Source: Poteriospumella lacustris (Eukaryota; Sar; Chrysophyceae; Chromulinales; Dinobryaceae). From it: DNA of 59,302 nt. Shown here one piece after another: positions 1 through 13,055 of the stretch; the first letter of the stretch is position 1, and every line of letters starts with the position of its first letter. The notes below the pieces were generated by a model that was given only the letters and a program-made list of their open reading frames with translations, made no database searches and was not told where the DNA came from. The stretch lies in the NCBI GenBank assembly GCA_008000375.1, contig SMOI01000204.1, positions 1 through 59,302 of the forward strand. Direction: 5' to 3'. Position numbers and translations under genes: made by a program.

Positions 1-3000
1 GTCGGCTCCCACGTCGCCATTCTGTGTCTCGGACTGGCCAACGGCATGCTCGAACAGTGGCTGCTCACCGCCACCGAACTCGACGAAGAGGACCGCGAGG
101 CCAACGGCAGCACGAGCAACGTCAACTCGACGGCCAATCTCCTCGTCGGTGGCAGCAACATCCCCGCGAACGGGAATCCGTTCCGTGTGACGCGTGCGTT
201 GGAAGACGACGAAGGCGCGTGCCCGTTGCAATTGGAAGCGATTCTGACGCAGCCGTTGACCATGTTTCGTACGGCGATTTCTTCGTTGCAGGTACTCTAC
301 CCGAACGATGGCATGGACGTGCACTTGGCCGTGGCCTCGGCGCAGAGCCCCATCTTGTACATCATGTCGATTGCGAAGCACGGGCGCCTGGAGCTCGGCA
401 AATGCATCGCGGCCATCGATTTGGAACACGGTCTCTCCGCCCAGGGGATTCCGTTGAACCTGCCGGTCGAAGACGATGCCGTACGCGCGAAACTGCCCGT
501 CTTTGGCATCAAATCGGTCGGCTTCATGGACGAGTGTGTCTATTCCTTCGACACCCGCAACCGCGCCTACCTCCACCGCTACAACCCGCACAGCCAGCAA
601 CAGGCGCACGTCAACCCCACCGCGTCGATGCTGACGAACGTGTTGAAGTTTCCGCTGTCGAACGAGACGTTGACGAAGCACAGCGTGTGCATCGCCGCGG
701 TGTACCTGTCGCCGCTGCAGTCGTCGGCGGTGCTCCTGTCGACGAAAGGCGTCGCGTACTTTGTGACGTTCGCCGAGGAGAGCAAGAACAAAATCCTCTG
801 GGAGGACTCGTGTATCCAGCCGCTCGACGGCGCCCGCGACACGAAGCATTTGAGCCTCGTCGATGGCGCGCCCACCACCGCGATCTCCCCCAACGACGCC
901 GCGAGCGACCTGATCTCGTGTGTGCAGTTCGCGGCCCACGGGTGGATCTTTGCGACGGGCGCCATCGACGGCACCGTGACGCTGTATCGCATCTGTGCGC
1001 CCCAGGCGATCGAGTTGCATCACCTGCCCGAGGGGTACCCCACGGGCGCGGCCTTCGTCGCGATGGGCGTCAACCGCATCTGTTTGAACGCGTCGCCGGT
1101 GGTGTCGCTGAGCTTCTCGTCGCAGTCGTCGAACACGCTGACGGTCGGCGGGGTGGACCAGGGCTACCACATCTTGTTCATCGGCAAGTACAACGCCAAT
1201 CAGCACAGTTTGGGCGTCAAACGCGGCGCGGGCACCAAGGCCTCGTTGGGAGGGGCGACCTCGGGTGCCGCCGGAGCCGGTGGCGGGGCAGGCGGAGCCG
1301 GTGGCTCGGCGGCGGCGACGGCGCTGGTGCCCGTGGCGGCCGTGAACATGGTCATTTCGGAGGACGACGTCAGCGAGGCGGCCTACGACCGCCAGATCCA
1401 CATGCAGCAGCTGCAGGCCGCCGCCCAGGGCAGCGATTTCGCGGCCGCGGCGGCCTCGACCGCCTACGGCAACGACGGTGGCGACTCCGTCGCGGGGTCG
1501 GCCAGTTCTTCGTCGCAGGCGGCGGTGTCGCATGCGATGCAACAGTTGACGCTGACGATGGACGATCGGTTGGCGTTGGAGCACGAGCGAGGCCTCCGCG
1601 CGCAACACAAGTTCAAGTGCATGGGCATCTCGGCGGCGATTCAGGAGCTGCAGGGTCGTCTGCAGTTGTTGTTGGACCAGAACGCGGCCCGCACGGAGAT
1701 TGAACAGCTCCCGCTCGAAGAATTCGTCGTCGATTTGGTGACGAAAGGCGAATTGGAGCGCAAGAACCTCGCGGACGCTGATGCGTTGCGCGAGGCGTAC
1801 GACGACCGCAACGCGTTCTTGGACCTGATCTCGGCGCGCATCCGCCAGCGCACGTACGACACGATCGAGTCGAATACGATCGTCTGCGTCAAGCCCTTCG
1901 ACATCCCGCGTAACCTGCTGCAAGAGACGTCGACGACGGCCACCGGTGGCGCGGCCAATGCGAACAAAGGCGGAGGCGGCGGCGGTGGCGGTGGCGGTGG
2001 TGGCAGCGGTGCCAACAGCGGCGCCAATGCGGCGGAGGGGGGCACCGCGTCGAACATCGACCCCAAGACGGGCCAGTACCTCGACAAGCAGGCGCAGCAG
2101 TACCAGCAGCAGCTGTTCATGAGCGGCATCTCCGCCATGCCCATCCCCAAGGTGACCCCCGACGACGCGAAGATCATCGAGAAAGTGAAACGTCTGCGTC
2201 GCCTGGAGCTGCGGTCGATTCGGCGGGCGATGGAGATGGCGATCGTGCCGGCGGGGGCCAGTGGCGTGATGCAGCCGATCCGCGGGACGGCCGACCCGGT
2301 CGTGTACCGCTCGGCGTGGACGGCGAACGTGCAGGGCTGTCCCATCGACAACTCGTACCTTGTCAACGACGGGCTGCTCTGGCCGCTGCACCCCAAGCGC
2401 GACGACGCCATCGCGGAGAGCCAGGGCATCGCCAAGGGCGACACCGCGCCGGGCGGTGGCGGGGCTGCGGCTACGACGGCGGGAGGCAAAGGCGCCGACG
2501 GCAAAGGCGGCGACGGCAAAGCCGCGGCCGATGCGAAGGCGTCGGCAACAGCCGCCGCTGCCTCAGCCGCCGCCGCAGCCGCCGCCGCGGCCAGCAACGC
2601 CAAAGCGGCAGCCACCAACGACGGCGGCGATGGTGCCAAAGCCAACGGTGGCGGTGGCGGTGGCGTGGCGCCGCTGACTGGCGATGCGCAGAGCTTGGGC
2701 TCGCAAGACGCGGCGCAACAGGAGTTCCTCTTGGAGCTGGACAGCCAATTCGACGAGCACCAGCTGCTCAACCTCCTGTACCCCCCGCAGGCGACCCGTT
2801 CCATCGTCCAGAAGCGCAACCAAATCCTCTTCCTCGAGGAAGTCATTCGGCGCCTGCAAGCGCACTTCAACCAACGTTTGACCGCGGTACGCAGCGAGAA
2901 AGAGGAGCTGTTGCAGCTGATCGACGCGCGCAACACCCGCATCGTCGAGATCATGGACGAGCTGTACGGCGGCTCCGGCCTGGACGACGGCGCGGACAAC

Positions 3001-5638
3001 AGCGGCAAGGAGAAGAAGCTGTCGGAGAACTGGAAGAAAGTGTGGCGCCCCCGTCTCGCGGACGAGGAGAAGCTGGGCACGGCGATCACGATTGGCGCCG
3101 ACGAGTTGACGCAGCGGCCGTATGAATCGGCGGCGCAACGAGAGAAACGGCTGCGCGAAGAAGCGGAACGGGAAGCGAAGCGTCAAACGGACCCCGCCGA
3201 GGCCGTGAAGCAACGCGCGCTGGTGGATATGATGCACGGGACGTTGGAGGTGAAGCGCGACATGGCGGCCGCCGAGGCGCTGCTGACCTCGCAACGTCCG
3301 TCGTGGTTGAACGAGAAGCTGGAGGCGCTGCGGGTGCTGCAGGGCAGCGGGGCCACTGCTGGCGCCGCCGGGACGACGACCGAGTCGACGGGCGCGACGC
3401 CACGTCCACCCGCCGGGGGCAACAACGGCAACGGCAGCGGCGGCGGTGGGAACCAACTGACGACGATGATCGCGGAGCTGTCGATGATCCACGCCAACGA
3501 CTTGAACGAGGCGCAGCAGAAGGAATTCGACGCGTACGTCACGAAGCTGAAGACGCTGCAGGAGGAACAAGCGCATTACCGCAAGTCGCTCGAGCAGGAG
3601 ATGAAGAAGTGCAAACAGGAGGTCGTCGACCACTGCAAGGCCTTCAACGACAAGATCGAGCACATGACCATCGAGAAAGTCCTCGCGCAGAAGGACGTCT
3701 ATACGCAGGAGATGTACATTGCGCAGATTGCGGCGTCGTTGGTGCGGGCGGAACGCACCCGCACGTTGGTGCACCAGGCGAAGGAAGATTTCCACCGCGT
3801 GACCCAGACGCGGACGTCGCTGAAGGAGCAAATCGATGGCTTCCAACACCAATTGGACGCGCTGCATCACAAGATCGTCCTGGTGCAAGAGGAAGGCAAA
3901 GCGATGGAGACGACGTTCAAACGCGACATTCAATCGCTGTGCGAGGAGACCTTCGACCAGGAGACGTTGAATCAGCTGCGGGTGCTGTTCAAGAAGCGGC
4001 GTAAGGAGAAACACGCGGCGGGTGACGATGGCTGGGACAACGGCGCGGCGAACGATGCCTCGAACGCGGATATCTCCGCGTCGGCGAGTCGTTCACGCGC
4101 CTCGGCGTCGCAGTCGCATACGAATCGACGGTCCCGCGGTGGCAACAACTCGTCGGTGATGGGCGGCAACAACCGCTCGTCCTCGCAGGCGGTGAAAGGC
4201 GGCGCCTCAACGGTCGTCCGCGGTCACAAGCGACCGAGCGGTGGTGCGGGAAAAGGGAACAACGCCTCGGCCTCGGCGCAGGGCGGCGGCGGCGGCGGAG
4301 GCAACAACGCGTCGACGTCCATGGCCCTCGGTCCGATGCAACAAGCGGCGCAGGCCCTGCGCGCCATGGTCGATGTCCAAGAACAACTCACGAACAAGGC
4401 CAAGGACCCGTACCACGTGGCGACCGTCCAACGCGAACGGAAGCTACGCGCGTGGGAGAATCAATTGCCGTCGTCGACGCCCCTGTCGATGGAACACGAG
4501 CTGCAGGACATGCCACCGGACTTCGCCGCCCGCATGACGCAGTTCTTGTGGTCGAAGCTGCAAGAGCTGCGTCACGGCAAACTGAACAAAGAAATCGAAG
4601 AAATCGTGTTGAATCAAGAGTACCACGAGGCGAAGGAGAAGCTGACGATGTTCCAGGACGAAGAAGAAGACTTGCAGCGCCAGGCGAAGCAATTGCGGGC
4701 GATGCGCGACGAATCGAGCAAGTTGTTGCACGATTTGGACGAGAACTTGGACGTCCTGGTGAGTCTGTTGCAGGGACAAGACGAAGTCGACCGGGACGCC
4801 GTCGCGACGGACTATGGCGAAGGGTTGTTGTTGCCATTGGAGGTCATCGGGAAGTTCAACAAACGTATCAAGGAACTGGGCGCGGAGAAGATTGGCGTGT
4901 TGACGAAGATTAAACTCTTCCGGCGCAAGATCAACGCGATGGACTGGGAAGCCAAGCACCAAGCGTTGCAAGCGAAGCATTACCAATCGTATTACACCGA
5001 TATCCAGTTGTTCCGCGTGACCCGGGATCTACAAAAGGTGATCGTCGAGGGAGAACACGCCTTTGATCAGAAAGAACGCGTCGAGAAGATCTCCGCGCGA
5101 CGAGAATACCTCGCGAAGGAATACCAAGAGCGTCATTCCTCGTTGGAAGAACAAGTGCGCACTTTCCGTCGGCAGATTCACGAGAAACAATCGGAGAAAA
5201 ACCATTTGTTGGAGCAGATTCAGACCGTCGAGGGGCAAGTCGCGTTGTCGCAGAGTATTAAGGAAAGTCGGGAACAAGCCCGTGGCGGAGGTACGGCGGG
5301 GGCGGCGACCATGACGTCGGCACCCACGACGGGCCATACGGCGACGGGCAAGCGCCTGTTGTCGCAATCGATGCCCGTGAACGTCGCGGCGATGGAGAAG
5401 ATGAAGAAAGTCGTCCAGCGCAAACATTTGGTCGACATGGCTCGTGCCCAAGCGGAAGAAATCGATTTCTTGCGCCAAGAGTTGGATCGTATGCGGCAGC
5501 GCACGTTCCCTTCGTTCGTCAAGTACGTTTTTGTATATCGCTGCGTGTGTTGTTGTCGATGTTGGAGACTGATGCGCGTTTGACTGTTCTTTGTATTGTA
5601 GGGCGACGAAGAACCGATTAGGAGGACAGGGCTATTAG
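1..5638 (+). CDS. CFAP44/CFAP43-like cilia- and flagella-associated protein, 5' end cut off
   Basis: The frame is open from the first base, so the true start lies outside the window; 1,852 residues are visible. Exon 1-5522 joins exon 5602-5638 through a 79-bp GT-AG intron and ends ..GGQGY. The first ~450 residues look like the end of a WD40 propeller. The rest is long charged coiled coil broken by Gly/Ala-rich linkers (near residues 640-670 and 810-880). In the family this layout belongs to proteins of the tether/tether-head complex that links inner-arm dynein f to axonemal doublets. The C-terminal segment around DIQLFRVTRDLQ resembles the CFAP44 tail, so I favour CFAP44 over CFAP43. The gene is very GC-rich, unlike its downstream neighbour. 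Seen: WD-like plus coiled-coil layout. Inferred: identity within the CFAP43/44/57 group. Confidence 0.62.
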
Positions 5639-6070
5639 CCAGACAAGTGAGCGATACACCTCGACAGGCGCCTCCGACCACAGACAGGACTATCGTCGGT
5701 GATTGGAGAGCGGTGGCGACACTACCACGCAGAAAAAGAAAAGCAGAAAGAGAACAAAAAGAAAAAAAGAACCAGAAAAATAGCAGAGGACCAGTAGTTT
5801 GGTGGAGTAACCTCACACGCTGTTGTTGTGCCTGCAATAAGTTAGTTTAACTACCACATTTGAACGCTCCTCGTCTGGTCTGGTGTCTTGGTGGTTGGCC
5901 GTTTGATGATCGATCGTTGGAAGGGACATTTCTGGTGGGGATGGTGTAGGCGTCAGTCAATATCTCAAAGAAGGACCGTTGGCGAGAGCGTCCTCCTTTT
6001 CGAAACCTGCCATAAGATCAGATCAGCAGCCACAAATATACAGTGTTGGCGATGGAATCACCGAGAAAAC
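5639..6070. other. Intergenic region between two same-strand genes
   Basis: It holds the 3' UTR of the CFAP44-like gene and the promoter and 5' UTR of the glycosyltransferase gene. There is an A-rich stretch at 5730-5790 and one ATCGATCG palindrome at 5909-5916. The open frames here are short and look non-coding. Confidence 0.5.
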
Positions 6071-7018
6071 ATGGAGAGAAATGTCTGTGAACGACTCGCC
6101 CTCACGGCATTGGTGACCATGTGCCTCATGACCATCCTCCACAATTACCCCCGAACTGCTCGTTATCCTCGCCATTGGCATCCTACGTTGAGGCCACCCA
6201 CACCCGTGCTATCGGGAAGCAATTCTATACCTTCCGCTGCACAAGACGACGGTATCAAGAAATATGAACTGGCGTTGGGCATCTTCTCGGTGGAGCGACC
6301 GCCACCAGCACCTACGTATGTCTACATCGAAGTCCTGAGCATTCTGGACTCGCTCTTTGCCATCCAACCATTCATTCACGTCAAGAAAGTCCACATCTTT
6401 GATGGAACCTTCAACAAGACCGGGGACCAAGTGAAATTCTTCAAATACACGCGAAACGTTGCGGTGCATTTCATGAACAACGACGACTATCGCACCGTGG
6501 CTGAACATCCGGTGCACCGCAAGGCCTCGTTGAATTACTTGTTGGCATTGCGATTCCTGTTGAATGCGTATCCAAGGGCTGATGCGTATCTGATTCTGGA
6601 AGACGACGTGTTGTTCGATCCGGATGCACCGTGGATTCTATGGCGCGCCCTGACGTACGCCATGAAGCAAACAGACTTCTTTGTCATTGATGGCTACGTT
6701 CGTGGTCCCATGCGACAAGGGAATGTCGACGAGGGAGAAGATGTGTTGCTGCCTTTCCATGGCGATGAACGTTGCTGCTCACAGGCTTTTCTGTTGTCGC
6801 CCAAGGCTGCCCGCACGGGACTGCCGGCCATTGAACAGTCGCTCAACGGCAGTGTCCCGTACCTGCCGTTGGATTTGCTTCTCTCGTCATCGCTCTTGCA
6901 GCATGATACCTTCCATTGGTATGCCGCCAAGCACTGTTGGGTACAGCACATCGGTAAGCCGTACCTGGGTCTGGGCCCCTTCCACCGCGGCTGCAGTCAA
7001 ATGACCTTCGACGACTGA
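6071..7018 (+). CDS. Type II membrane glycosyltransferase-like protein
   Basis: This 315-residue, single-exon gene starts at the ATG directly before an uncleaved-type hydrophobic segment (residues about 8-23, LALTALVTMCLMTIL), typical of a Golgi type II membrane enzyme. The frame is open further upstream, but those residues look like UTR. A luminal domain follows with YLILEDDV (acidic triad at about residues 177-179), the sort of metal/nucleotide-sugar DxD motif used by GT-A glycosyltransferases. The run LALGIFSVERP followed by a YIEVLSILDSL helix resembles the start of MGAT4-type (GT54) N-acetylglucosaminyltransferases. Substrate and linkage cannot be read from the sequence. It converges with RAD50, with 229 bp between the stop codons. 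Confidence 0.55.
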   Translation: MERNVCERLALTALVTMCLMTILHNYPRTARYPRHWHPTLRPPTPVLSGSNSIPSAAQDDGIKKYELALGIFSVERPPPAPTYVYIEVLSILDSLFAIQPFIHVKKVHIFDGTFNKTGDQVKFFKYTRNVAVHFMNNDDYRTVAEHPVHRKASLNYLLALRFLLNAYPRADAYLILEDDVLFDPDAPWILWRALTYAMKQTDFFVIDGYVRGPMRQGNVDEGEDVLLPFHGDERCCSQAFLLSPKAARTGLPAIEQSLNGSVPYLPLDLLLSSSLLQHDTFHWYAAKHCWVQHIGKPYLGLGPFHRGCSQMTFDD

Positions 7019-7247
7019 GTCACTGGCACAGTGCCACACTCACAACCCCACCCCCCGCCTTCTCATCATAACTTCGCGTCGCTTTCGTTGATATGTAATT
7101 GATTCGTTTCACGTTTAAAAAAGAGAAAGAGACACGTCAGTCTGACCGTGTCCTCTGTCGGCCTATCTACACGCACATGCATAGCCGGCCCTCGCGGGCT
7201 ACCGTATACGGCACCCGCCTAGGACCACCACCACCCCCCACATACGC

Positions 7248-10200
7248 TTACATGTCTTCCCAGGGAATACGATCGATGTGCGAGAAGAACTTGCCCGTGT
7301 GGCCTTTCTCCTCACGGTAGACGCGGAAGTAATACGCCGGCAAATTCGCATCGTTCGTCAGGGCCAACTCGTTGCGCATCATCCGCACGAAGTCTTCGTC
7401 GTGCGTGATGCACACCAATTGGAAGTTGACTTGACCCGCGCGACTGGCAATCAATCGCGCCAAGGCCTGGGCTAAGCCCGCCTTGTTGGGGTCGTCCAAG
7501 TTCGTGGTGGGCTCATCGAGCGCCAAGATGCCGCAGTTGTTGCAGAAGGTCTCCGCCAACGCCAACCGAATGACGATCGCCGCGAGCACCTTTTGCCCCG
7601 CAGAGCATCGTCCGCGCATGTCCAACGGCAAATCACCTTTCTTCATGACGACGCGGTAGTTGTACGAACGACTCGACGCGCTGGATCCCGCGGCCGAGGC
7701 TGCCGCGGTGGCGGCAGCCGTTTCTCCGTCGCCTATGTCGGCACCCGATTCGATCTCGATCGTGTCGATGTCTTGTCCCTGGTAGATCTGCTGCCACAAC
7801 TCGCGAATGATCTTGTTGATCGACCGAATCTTCATCGTGTGGAAGCTCTGCAAGGCCCGATCCCTACACCCACATACACAGAACGAGATGAGACACCGGC
7901 AGACGCAGCAGACACAGCAGTGTGATGAGAGTCAACGTACAGCGCATTCAAATAGTTGTCGAGGTCCGTCACCGCCATGTTCGTCGTCTCGAATTCGATG
8001 TTCTTCCGTCGGTACCGTTCATCGATGTTGCGGTACGACGACTCCTGCAGCCGCCGTTCGACCTGTTGTACGTTGACGCGGTAGACGTCGACACGCCCTT
8101 TCAACGTGTCCCGCTCCGACGTCAACGTCGCTTTCTCGCGGAGGACGACCGCTTGTTCCCGTTCAGCCTGTTGGTACTGTTGCTGCGTCGCACTGCCCGA
8201 CCCGTTCGACGACGACGTCGTCGCTTGTTGCAACTGTTGCCATTCGTCGCGCAACTGTCGCGCCTCGACGATGATCGCCCGCAACTCGATGTTGCCCAGC
8301 ACGTTGCGTTTGATGTGTTCCTGGCTCGCGACTTCGGCCGACAGCGCTTGAATGCGAGGTAAGAACGTCCGCTGTTTGTCTTCTTCCCGTTGGGCGATTT
8401 CTTGTTGGCCGCGCGCGATGGACGCTTCGATCTCGGCGACGTTCATCGTCGCGTCCTGTTGCACGCGTTGCGACAATTGCTCAATCGTTTGCTGCGATTG
8501 ATGCAGCGTCTCTTGTTCGCGTTGCAGCGCTTGGCCTTGTCGTTGGTGGTCCTCTTCCCGTTGCCGTAATTCTTGTTGTTTCGCGGTCACTTGGACGTGG
8601 AACTCGCGCACGTCGCGGTCGGCTTGGTCCCGGTCGCGTTGTAGCGCGTGTCGACGACTTTCAATCTCCGCCATTTTCGTTTGCAAGGCCTGCAACGTCG
8701 TTTCCAATTCTTCATAGCGATTGCCTTCCAATTTGGCATCGGTCAAGGCTTTCTCCGCCTCGGTCACTTGTTGTTTGACGGTGTAAAAGCGTTTCGACAA
8801 CGTGGTTTCTTCGGTGGCGAGACGATCTTTTTTCACTTGCAACGTGTCCTTTGTCTCTTGCCGCGTCCGTTGCAGCGCTTCGATGTCCTCCAACGAACGT
8901 CCGCCCATTTCGGCGCCACTGAAGAGGCTGTCCGTTTGTCGTTTCTTCCGGTCGACGTAGTCCACGCGACGTTGTTCCGCGTTTCGCCAGCGTAAGCAAA
9001 TGTCTTGAAACGCGCGATGGACACGGCCCATCGTCTGCACCTGCAGGTCACTGTCGACCAACCGGACGCTTTCCCAGTCGAGCAATTCGGTTTGCTTCGT
9101 CCGTTTGTCGGTCGAAATCTCTTGCACGAGGCGTTCCAAGTGCGCGATTTCGGTGCGGATTTCCATGGCCGGCATCAATCGCTTTTGCATCGTTTGTAGC
9201 TCGAGAAACAACGCCGAGGCGTGTTCCAACGTGTCGTTGTATTCTTCGAGGGTCACTTCCGGTTGATCGTCGGGTTCGTCGCCAAATTTCAACAGTTGGG
9301 TGATGTTCCGTTCGTACGTCGACACGACGGTGGCGTTCATCTGTTGGCCACAGCACGGGCAGGCGGACGGGTTGCGTTTGCGTTCTTTGTTCAAGCGTTT
9401 CAGAAAGGCCTTGCTCGCTTTGGTAATGGTCAACATTTCACGTGCTTCGTCTTCGGTTTCCTTCGCCCGGAGAATGAGTTCTTCGAAGGTGACCGCGTAC
9501 GGAACCGGTTCCAGTTCGGAGCCAATCAGAACGCGATTGCGACGCAGTTCGTTGAGTCGTTGAATCAAACGGTCGCGCTCTTGCTCGACATTGCTGAGCC
9601 CTTCGATACGAACCCGTAGGTCTTGTAGCTTACGGGTGTGTTGGCTCAACACGGCATCCTTCGCCGCCAATTCGGAGCGCAGACGGGAGATCTCTTCACG
9701 AGCGTGATCGCGTTGACTTTGCAACGCCACGGTGCGTGTATCCAACGCCTTCAAGGCCCCTTCCAACTCGTCGGTTCGTTGAATGGGCGTGTCCACGGCG
9801 AGGACATCGAGCAGCACGTCGCGATTGGTCGCCATCAACGAGGCGAGCTCCGTTTGCGCCAAACGAACGTCGGCGTCGGCCTGTTGAATGTTCGCTTCGG
9901 CGGCGGCGAGTTCTTTGCGATGGTGACTGAGCTCTTGCAGCAACTGGGCATCTTGGTTCAATTCGTCTTGGAGATTCCGCATGCGATCGGAGGTTTCTTT
10001 GATTTGACGTCGAATGTCGTCGATTTTGCGGTTGTAGTCGGTCATGAATTCTTGATGCGCCTGCTGGGCACCGTCGAATTCCAATTGGCAGCGTTGAATG
10101 TTGCCCCGGGAGGCCGCCACACGAGAGAGTTCGACACGTTTGGTGTTGCAGTCTTGTTGCAGGGCCCGTGTTTCTTCCGTCTTCAGTTTCAATTCGACCT

Positions 10201-11590
10201 CCAACGACTGCATGAGCGCCCGCTTCTCGCCCGCGGTCTTCTCCATCGCCGTGACGACGTCGCGTAAGCGACCCACGTCTCGTCCACTCTCTTGTTGAAA
10301 GCGTTGGTATTCGGATTGCAATCGACTGATGACGTCCTTGACAACGGCCGCGTTCCAACCGCCCGCGAGGTTGACTTGGGCCAAGAAGGGGAACCGTTTC
10401 GCGAGATCCCCAATGATGCGCCATTGCTGGTCACGTTGCGCCTGCAATTGCTCTTGCAAGGCCACAGCCTGTCCCTTGCGTAAATTCAAACGATCTAATT
10501 CTGCACGAATCTTGTCGGTTTCCATCGTGACGGCATCCATTTGTTGATGCAACGACTGCAAGTCCTTGCGCTTCGCGGCCATCGCCATTTCGAAGTTGTT
10601 CAGCACGTGCTGCAGCTGTTCATCCGTATCGGGAAGCACCGATTCTAAGCTACTTGTCTTCTCTTGAACCCGTCGATCCGCTTCAGCCACTTGCCATTCC
10701 AGTTTCTTTAAGCGCTGCATACTGGCTTGTGCAGCGGTCAACAGCTCGTTGACCTTCTGAAGTCGGTCTTCGTTCTGCGCCAGACGCTGACCAATCGATT
10801 CCAATTCTTCGTCACACTGTTCTTTGGCACGTTGTGCATCTTCCAGTTCTTTTTTACTTTGCGTGGCAGCCATCAAATGGGCACCCAATTCCATCAATTC
10901 GGCTTTCAAAGTCTTCGCTTTGCTCTGCGTCTCTTTCTTGCACTTGGTGAAGGCTTCCAACGCCTTGGTGTACCGCGTGGATTCGAAAATGTCATCGAAT
11001 TTCATCTTCAAGATCTTGCCTTCCTGCATCGGCCAGTTGCTATCTTCTTGATGCACGAAGATGACGTTCTCGAGGATGGCCGGTGACACACCGAGATTCT
11101 CGGGGATGACGCGGTCCATGTCAGAACACTTCATACTGGTCGATACCGTCTCACCGGAATCCTTTTTCAATTTCAGGACTCCATCAACGGCTTTGAATTC
11201 CAATTTCGTGCGCTTCTTCGTCACTTGGAGTGAGCGAGTTGCCACACAGGTTTTCCCACTTCGATTTTGGAACAGCAGCTTGATACTCGCCTTGACCTCT
11301 GCCGTATCCGTCATCCCCGGATCATTTACTAAGCTCTGACCACTGAAGTTTACGAAGGTCTCATTAGTGTCCCATCATTAAACATGCGAAGCGGATTTGA
11401 CGACGAACCTTTTCGCATTGGGCGGCAGCGAACCCGTGCACACAAACTTCAAACTTTCAATCAAAGTCGTTTTACCACAACCATTGGCACCTACAATCAT
11501 CGTCAGAGGAGAGTAGAATTCGATCGTTTCTTCCGATTCCGGACTAAACGAGCGGATTCCACGAATGGCCAACTTGTTGATGGACGACAT
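7248..11590 (-). CDS. RAD50: RAD50 double-strand-break repair ATPase
   Basis: SMC-like ATPase of the MRE11-RAD50 complex, which tethers and processes DNA ends in the nucleus. Three exons (11384-11590, 7941-11335, 7248-7863) are separated by introns of 48 and 77 bp and give 1,405 residues. Exon 1 holds the Walker A motif GANGCGKTT (residues 34-42). The centre is two long coiled coils around a zinc hook CPCC (near 9352-9363). The last exon carries the ABC signature CSAGQKVLA and Walker [13 protein letters not shown]. The splice joining [14 protein letters not shown] to the last exon reproduces the conserved RAD50 block there, which supports the chosen donor. Length is close to the usual ~1,300. 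The first intron is the shortest I found; its acceptor at 11336 was chosen because the nearer AG gives a stop codon. Confidence 0.95.
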
Positions 11591-12019
11591 GTTTTGTCAC
11601 TGCGTTTCTGATCAAAACCGAATATCAAATCGAACCAATAGCGGCTTTGAAGTTTCAACAAAATGGACAATGATGTCACCGAATGTTTCAAATTGCAAAC
11701 GATCAACTATAACCCCTTTTCGAGTCTGATCTTATGTCAAGTGGCATTCGAAATCAAAGTGAGGACGACGACTCCCTTCCCCTTCGGCAAAACAGTACAT
11801 AATGTGTTTGCCAAGTAGTAATAATGAGCTAAAATAAGCACTACATTAGTACCTATCAGCTCAACCATTTTCCTCGTCGCCTTTCATCATTCACTTGCTC
11901 GCTCCGCACTGCTATACTATGCTTACATAGATCAATCGGGCACACACATTGCTTCCTTGTTATCTGTCTTCCTCTTCTTTGATCGGGCAAGTCGAGTTGC
12001 TGCTAACAAGTGTTAAAGA
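11591..12019. promoter_or_regulatory. Divergent promoter region between RAD50 and the Dot1-like gene
   Basis: 429 bp between two divergently transcribed starts, AT-richer than the flanking genes, with a pyrimidine-rich stretch at 11860-11980. No recognisable named element was found. It presumably serves both genes. Confidence 0.4.
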
Positions 12020-12931
12020 ATGGCGAGTGCTGTGGAAGCGACGAATGACGCTTCATCGGGCAGTCCAAGGCTTCCTCTCGACGACCTGATTCAAAGAGTC
12101 AGCGAACCGGATCGTGTCCTGCTGGAATTAGCCATCTCCTTACAAAAGGCAGAGTCGTTTTCCTCCCTTCATGGCATTGCACAGTTTCTTCTCTCCTTGC
12201 GATATCAGCTATGCAAGCAGTTCTTCCAAGATCTACCCGCCGATGTCGCCAAGAAGTTGGTAGAATCAACTGTCACCGCGAACGAGACGGTGTCCGCAAA
12301 GGTGTACGGAGAAATCGAATTTTCTTCGTTTTTCAGTATTCTCCAAGAACTTCGACCCAAACAGGGCGATTCTATCGTGGACATCGGACACGGAACGGGC
12401 AAGGCATTGATTGCTTCACTTATTCTCTGTGGCTCCAATCTCTCACGTATTCATGGAGTTGATATCGTACCGGAAGTGGTAGAGGAGTCGAGGCGGCGGA
12501 TACAAAAAGTGGATGAATACATTGCTGATCCAAGCAACACGTACTCACAGTTTCTGAAGAGTTGTTTAGGCGGTCGGAGTTTGACGGACGTTGTGACTGT
12601 TGAGACCGGGGATCTACTGTCTGATGAATTAGAATTCGGCTGGACTGGAGCAGGTATGATCGAATCTCTTGTCATTGTGGTATTGTGGTCATTCTAAATG
12701 CTGAGCTGTGTGGAACGCCATATAGATATCGTCTTTGCCAACTCGACGTGCTTTGGCTTTGAGTTGATGGATAAGCTCTCCCAAAAAGCTGAACGAATGA
12801 AGCCAGGCGCTCAATTGATCACATTCACTTTACCGCTGCGGTCCTCCTCATTTACCATGAGGTTGAAAAGGAATTATGTGATGTCGTGGGGAATCGCTAC
12901 GGTCTATTTTCACATTCGCAACGCTTTGTAA
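12020..12931 (+). CDS. Compact Dot1-like histone H3K79 methyltransferase domain protein
   Basis: Two exons (12020-12653, 12726-12931; 72-bp intron) encode 279 residues. Dot1 enzymes methylate histone H3 on the nucleosome face using S-adenosylmethionine, and the characteristic pieces are present in order. They are YGE in the D1 loop (residues 96-98, VYGEIEF), the SAM-binding loop VDIGHGTGKAL (from ~120), the acidic strand end GVDIV, and ANSTCFGF (~216-223), which corresponds to the NN-x-x-F-G segment. KPGAQLITF follows as a typical Rossmann strand. The protein is almost only the catalytic core; animal DOT1L and yeast Dot1 have long extensions. The ANS in place of the usual VNN is a visible deviation. 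The family call rests on these motifs; activity on H3K79 is inferred. Confidence 0.82.
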
Positions 12932-13055
12932 ATACATTTGACTGACGAGGGTGAAAACGGTATCATAATTCACGTTTATGTTTCAAGCAGTCATAGCTCT
13001 GCAGGGAAAACACGAACAATAAGATTATTACACAATAGTTCGAGTTCCGAAGAGC

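Noticed and set aside
24-1703. Long second plus-strand frame overlapping the CFAP44-like gene
   Set aside because: Its product is an Arg/Gly/His-rich string typical of an alternative frame of a GC-rich coding region; the other frame carries the WD-like and coiled-coil protein.
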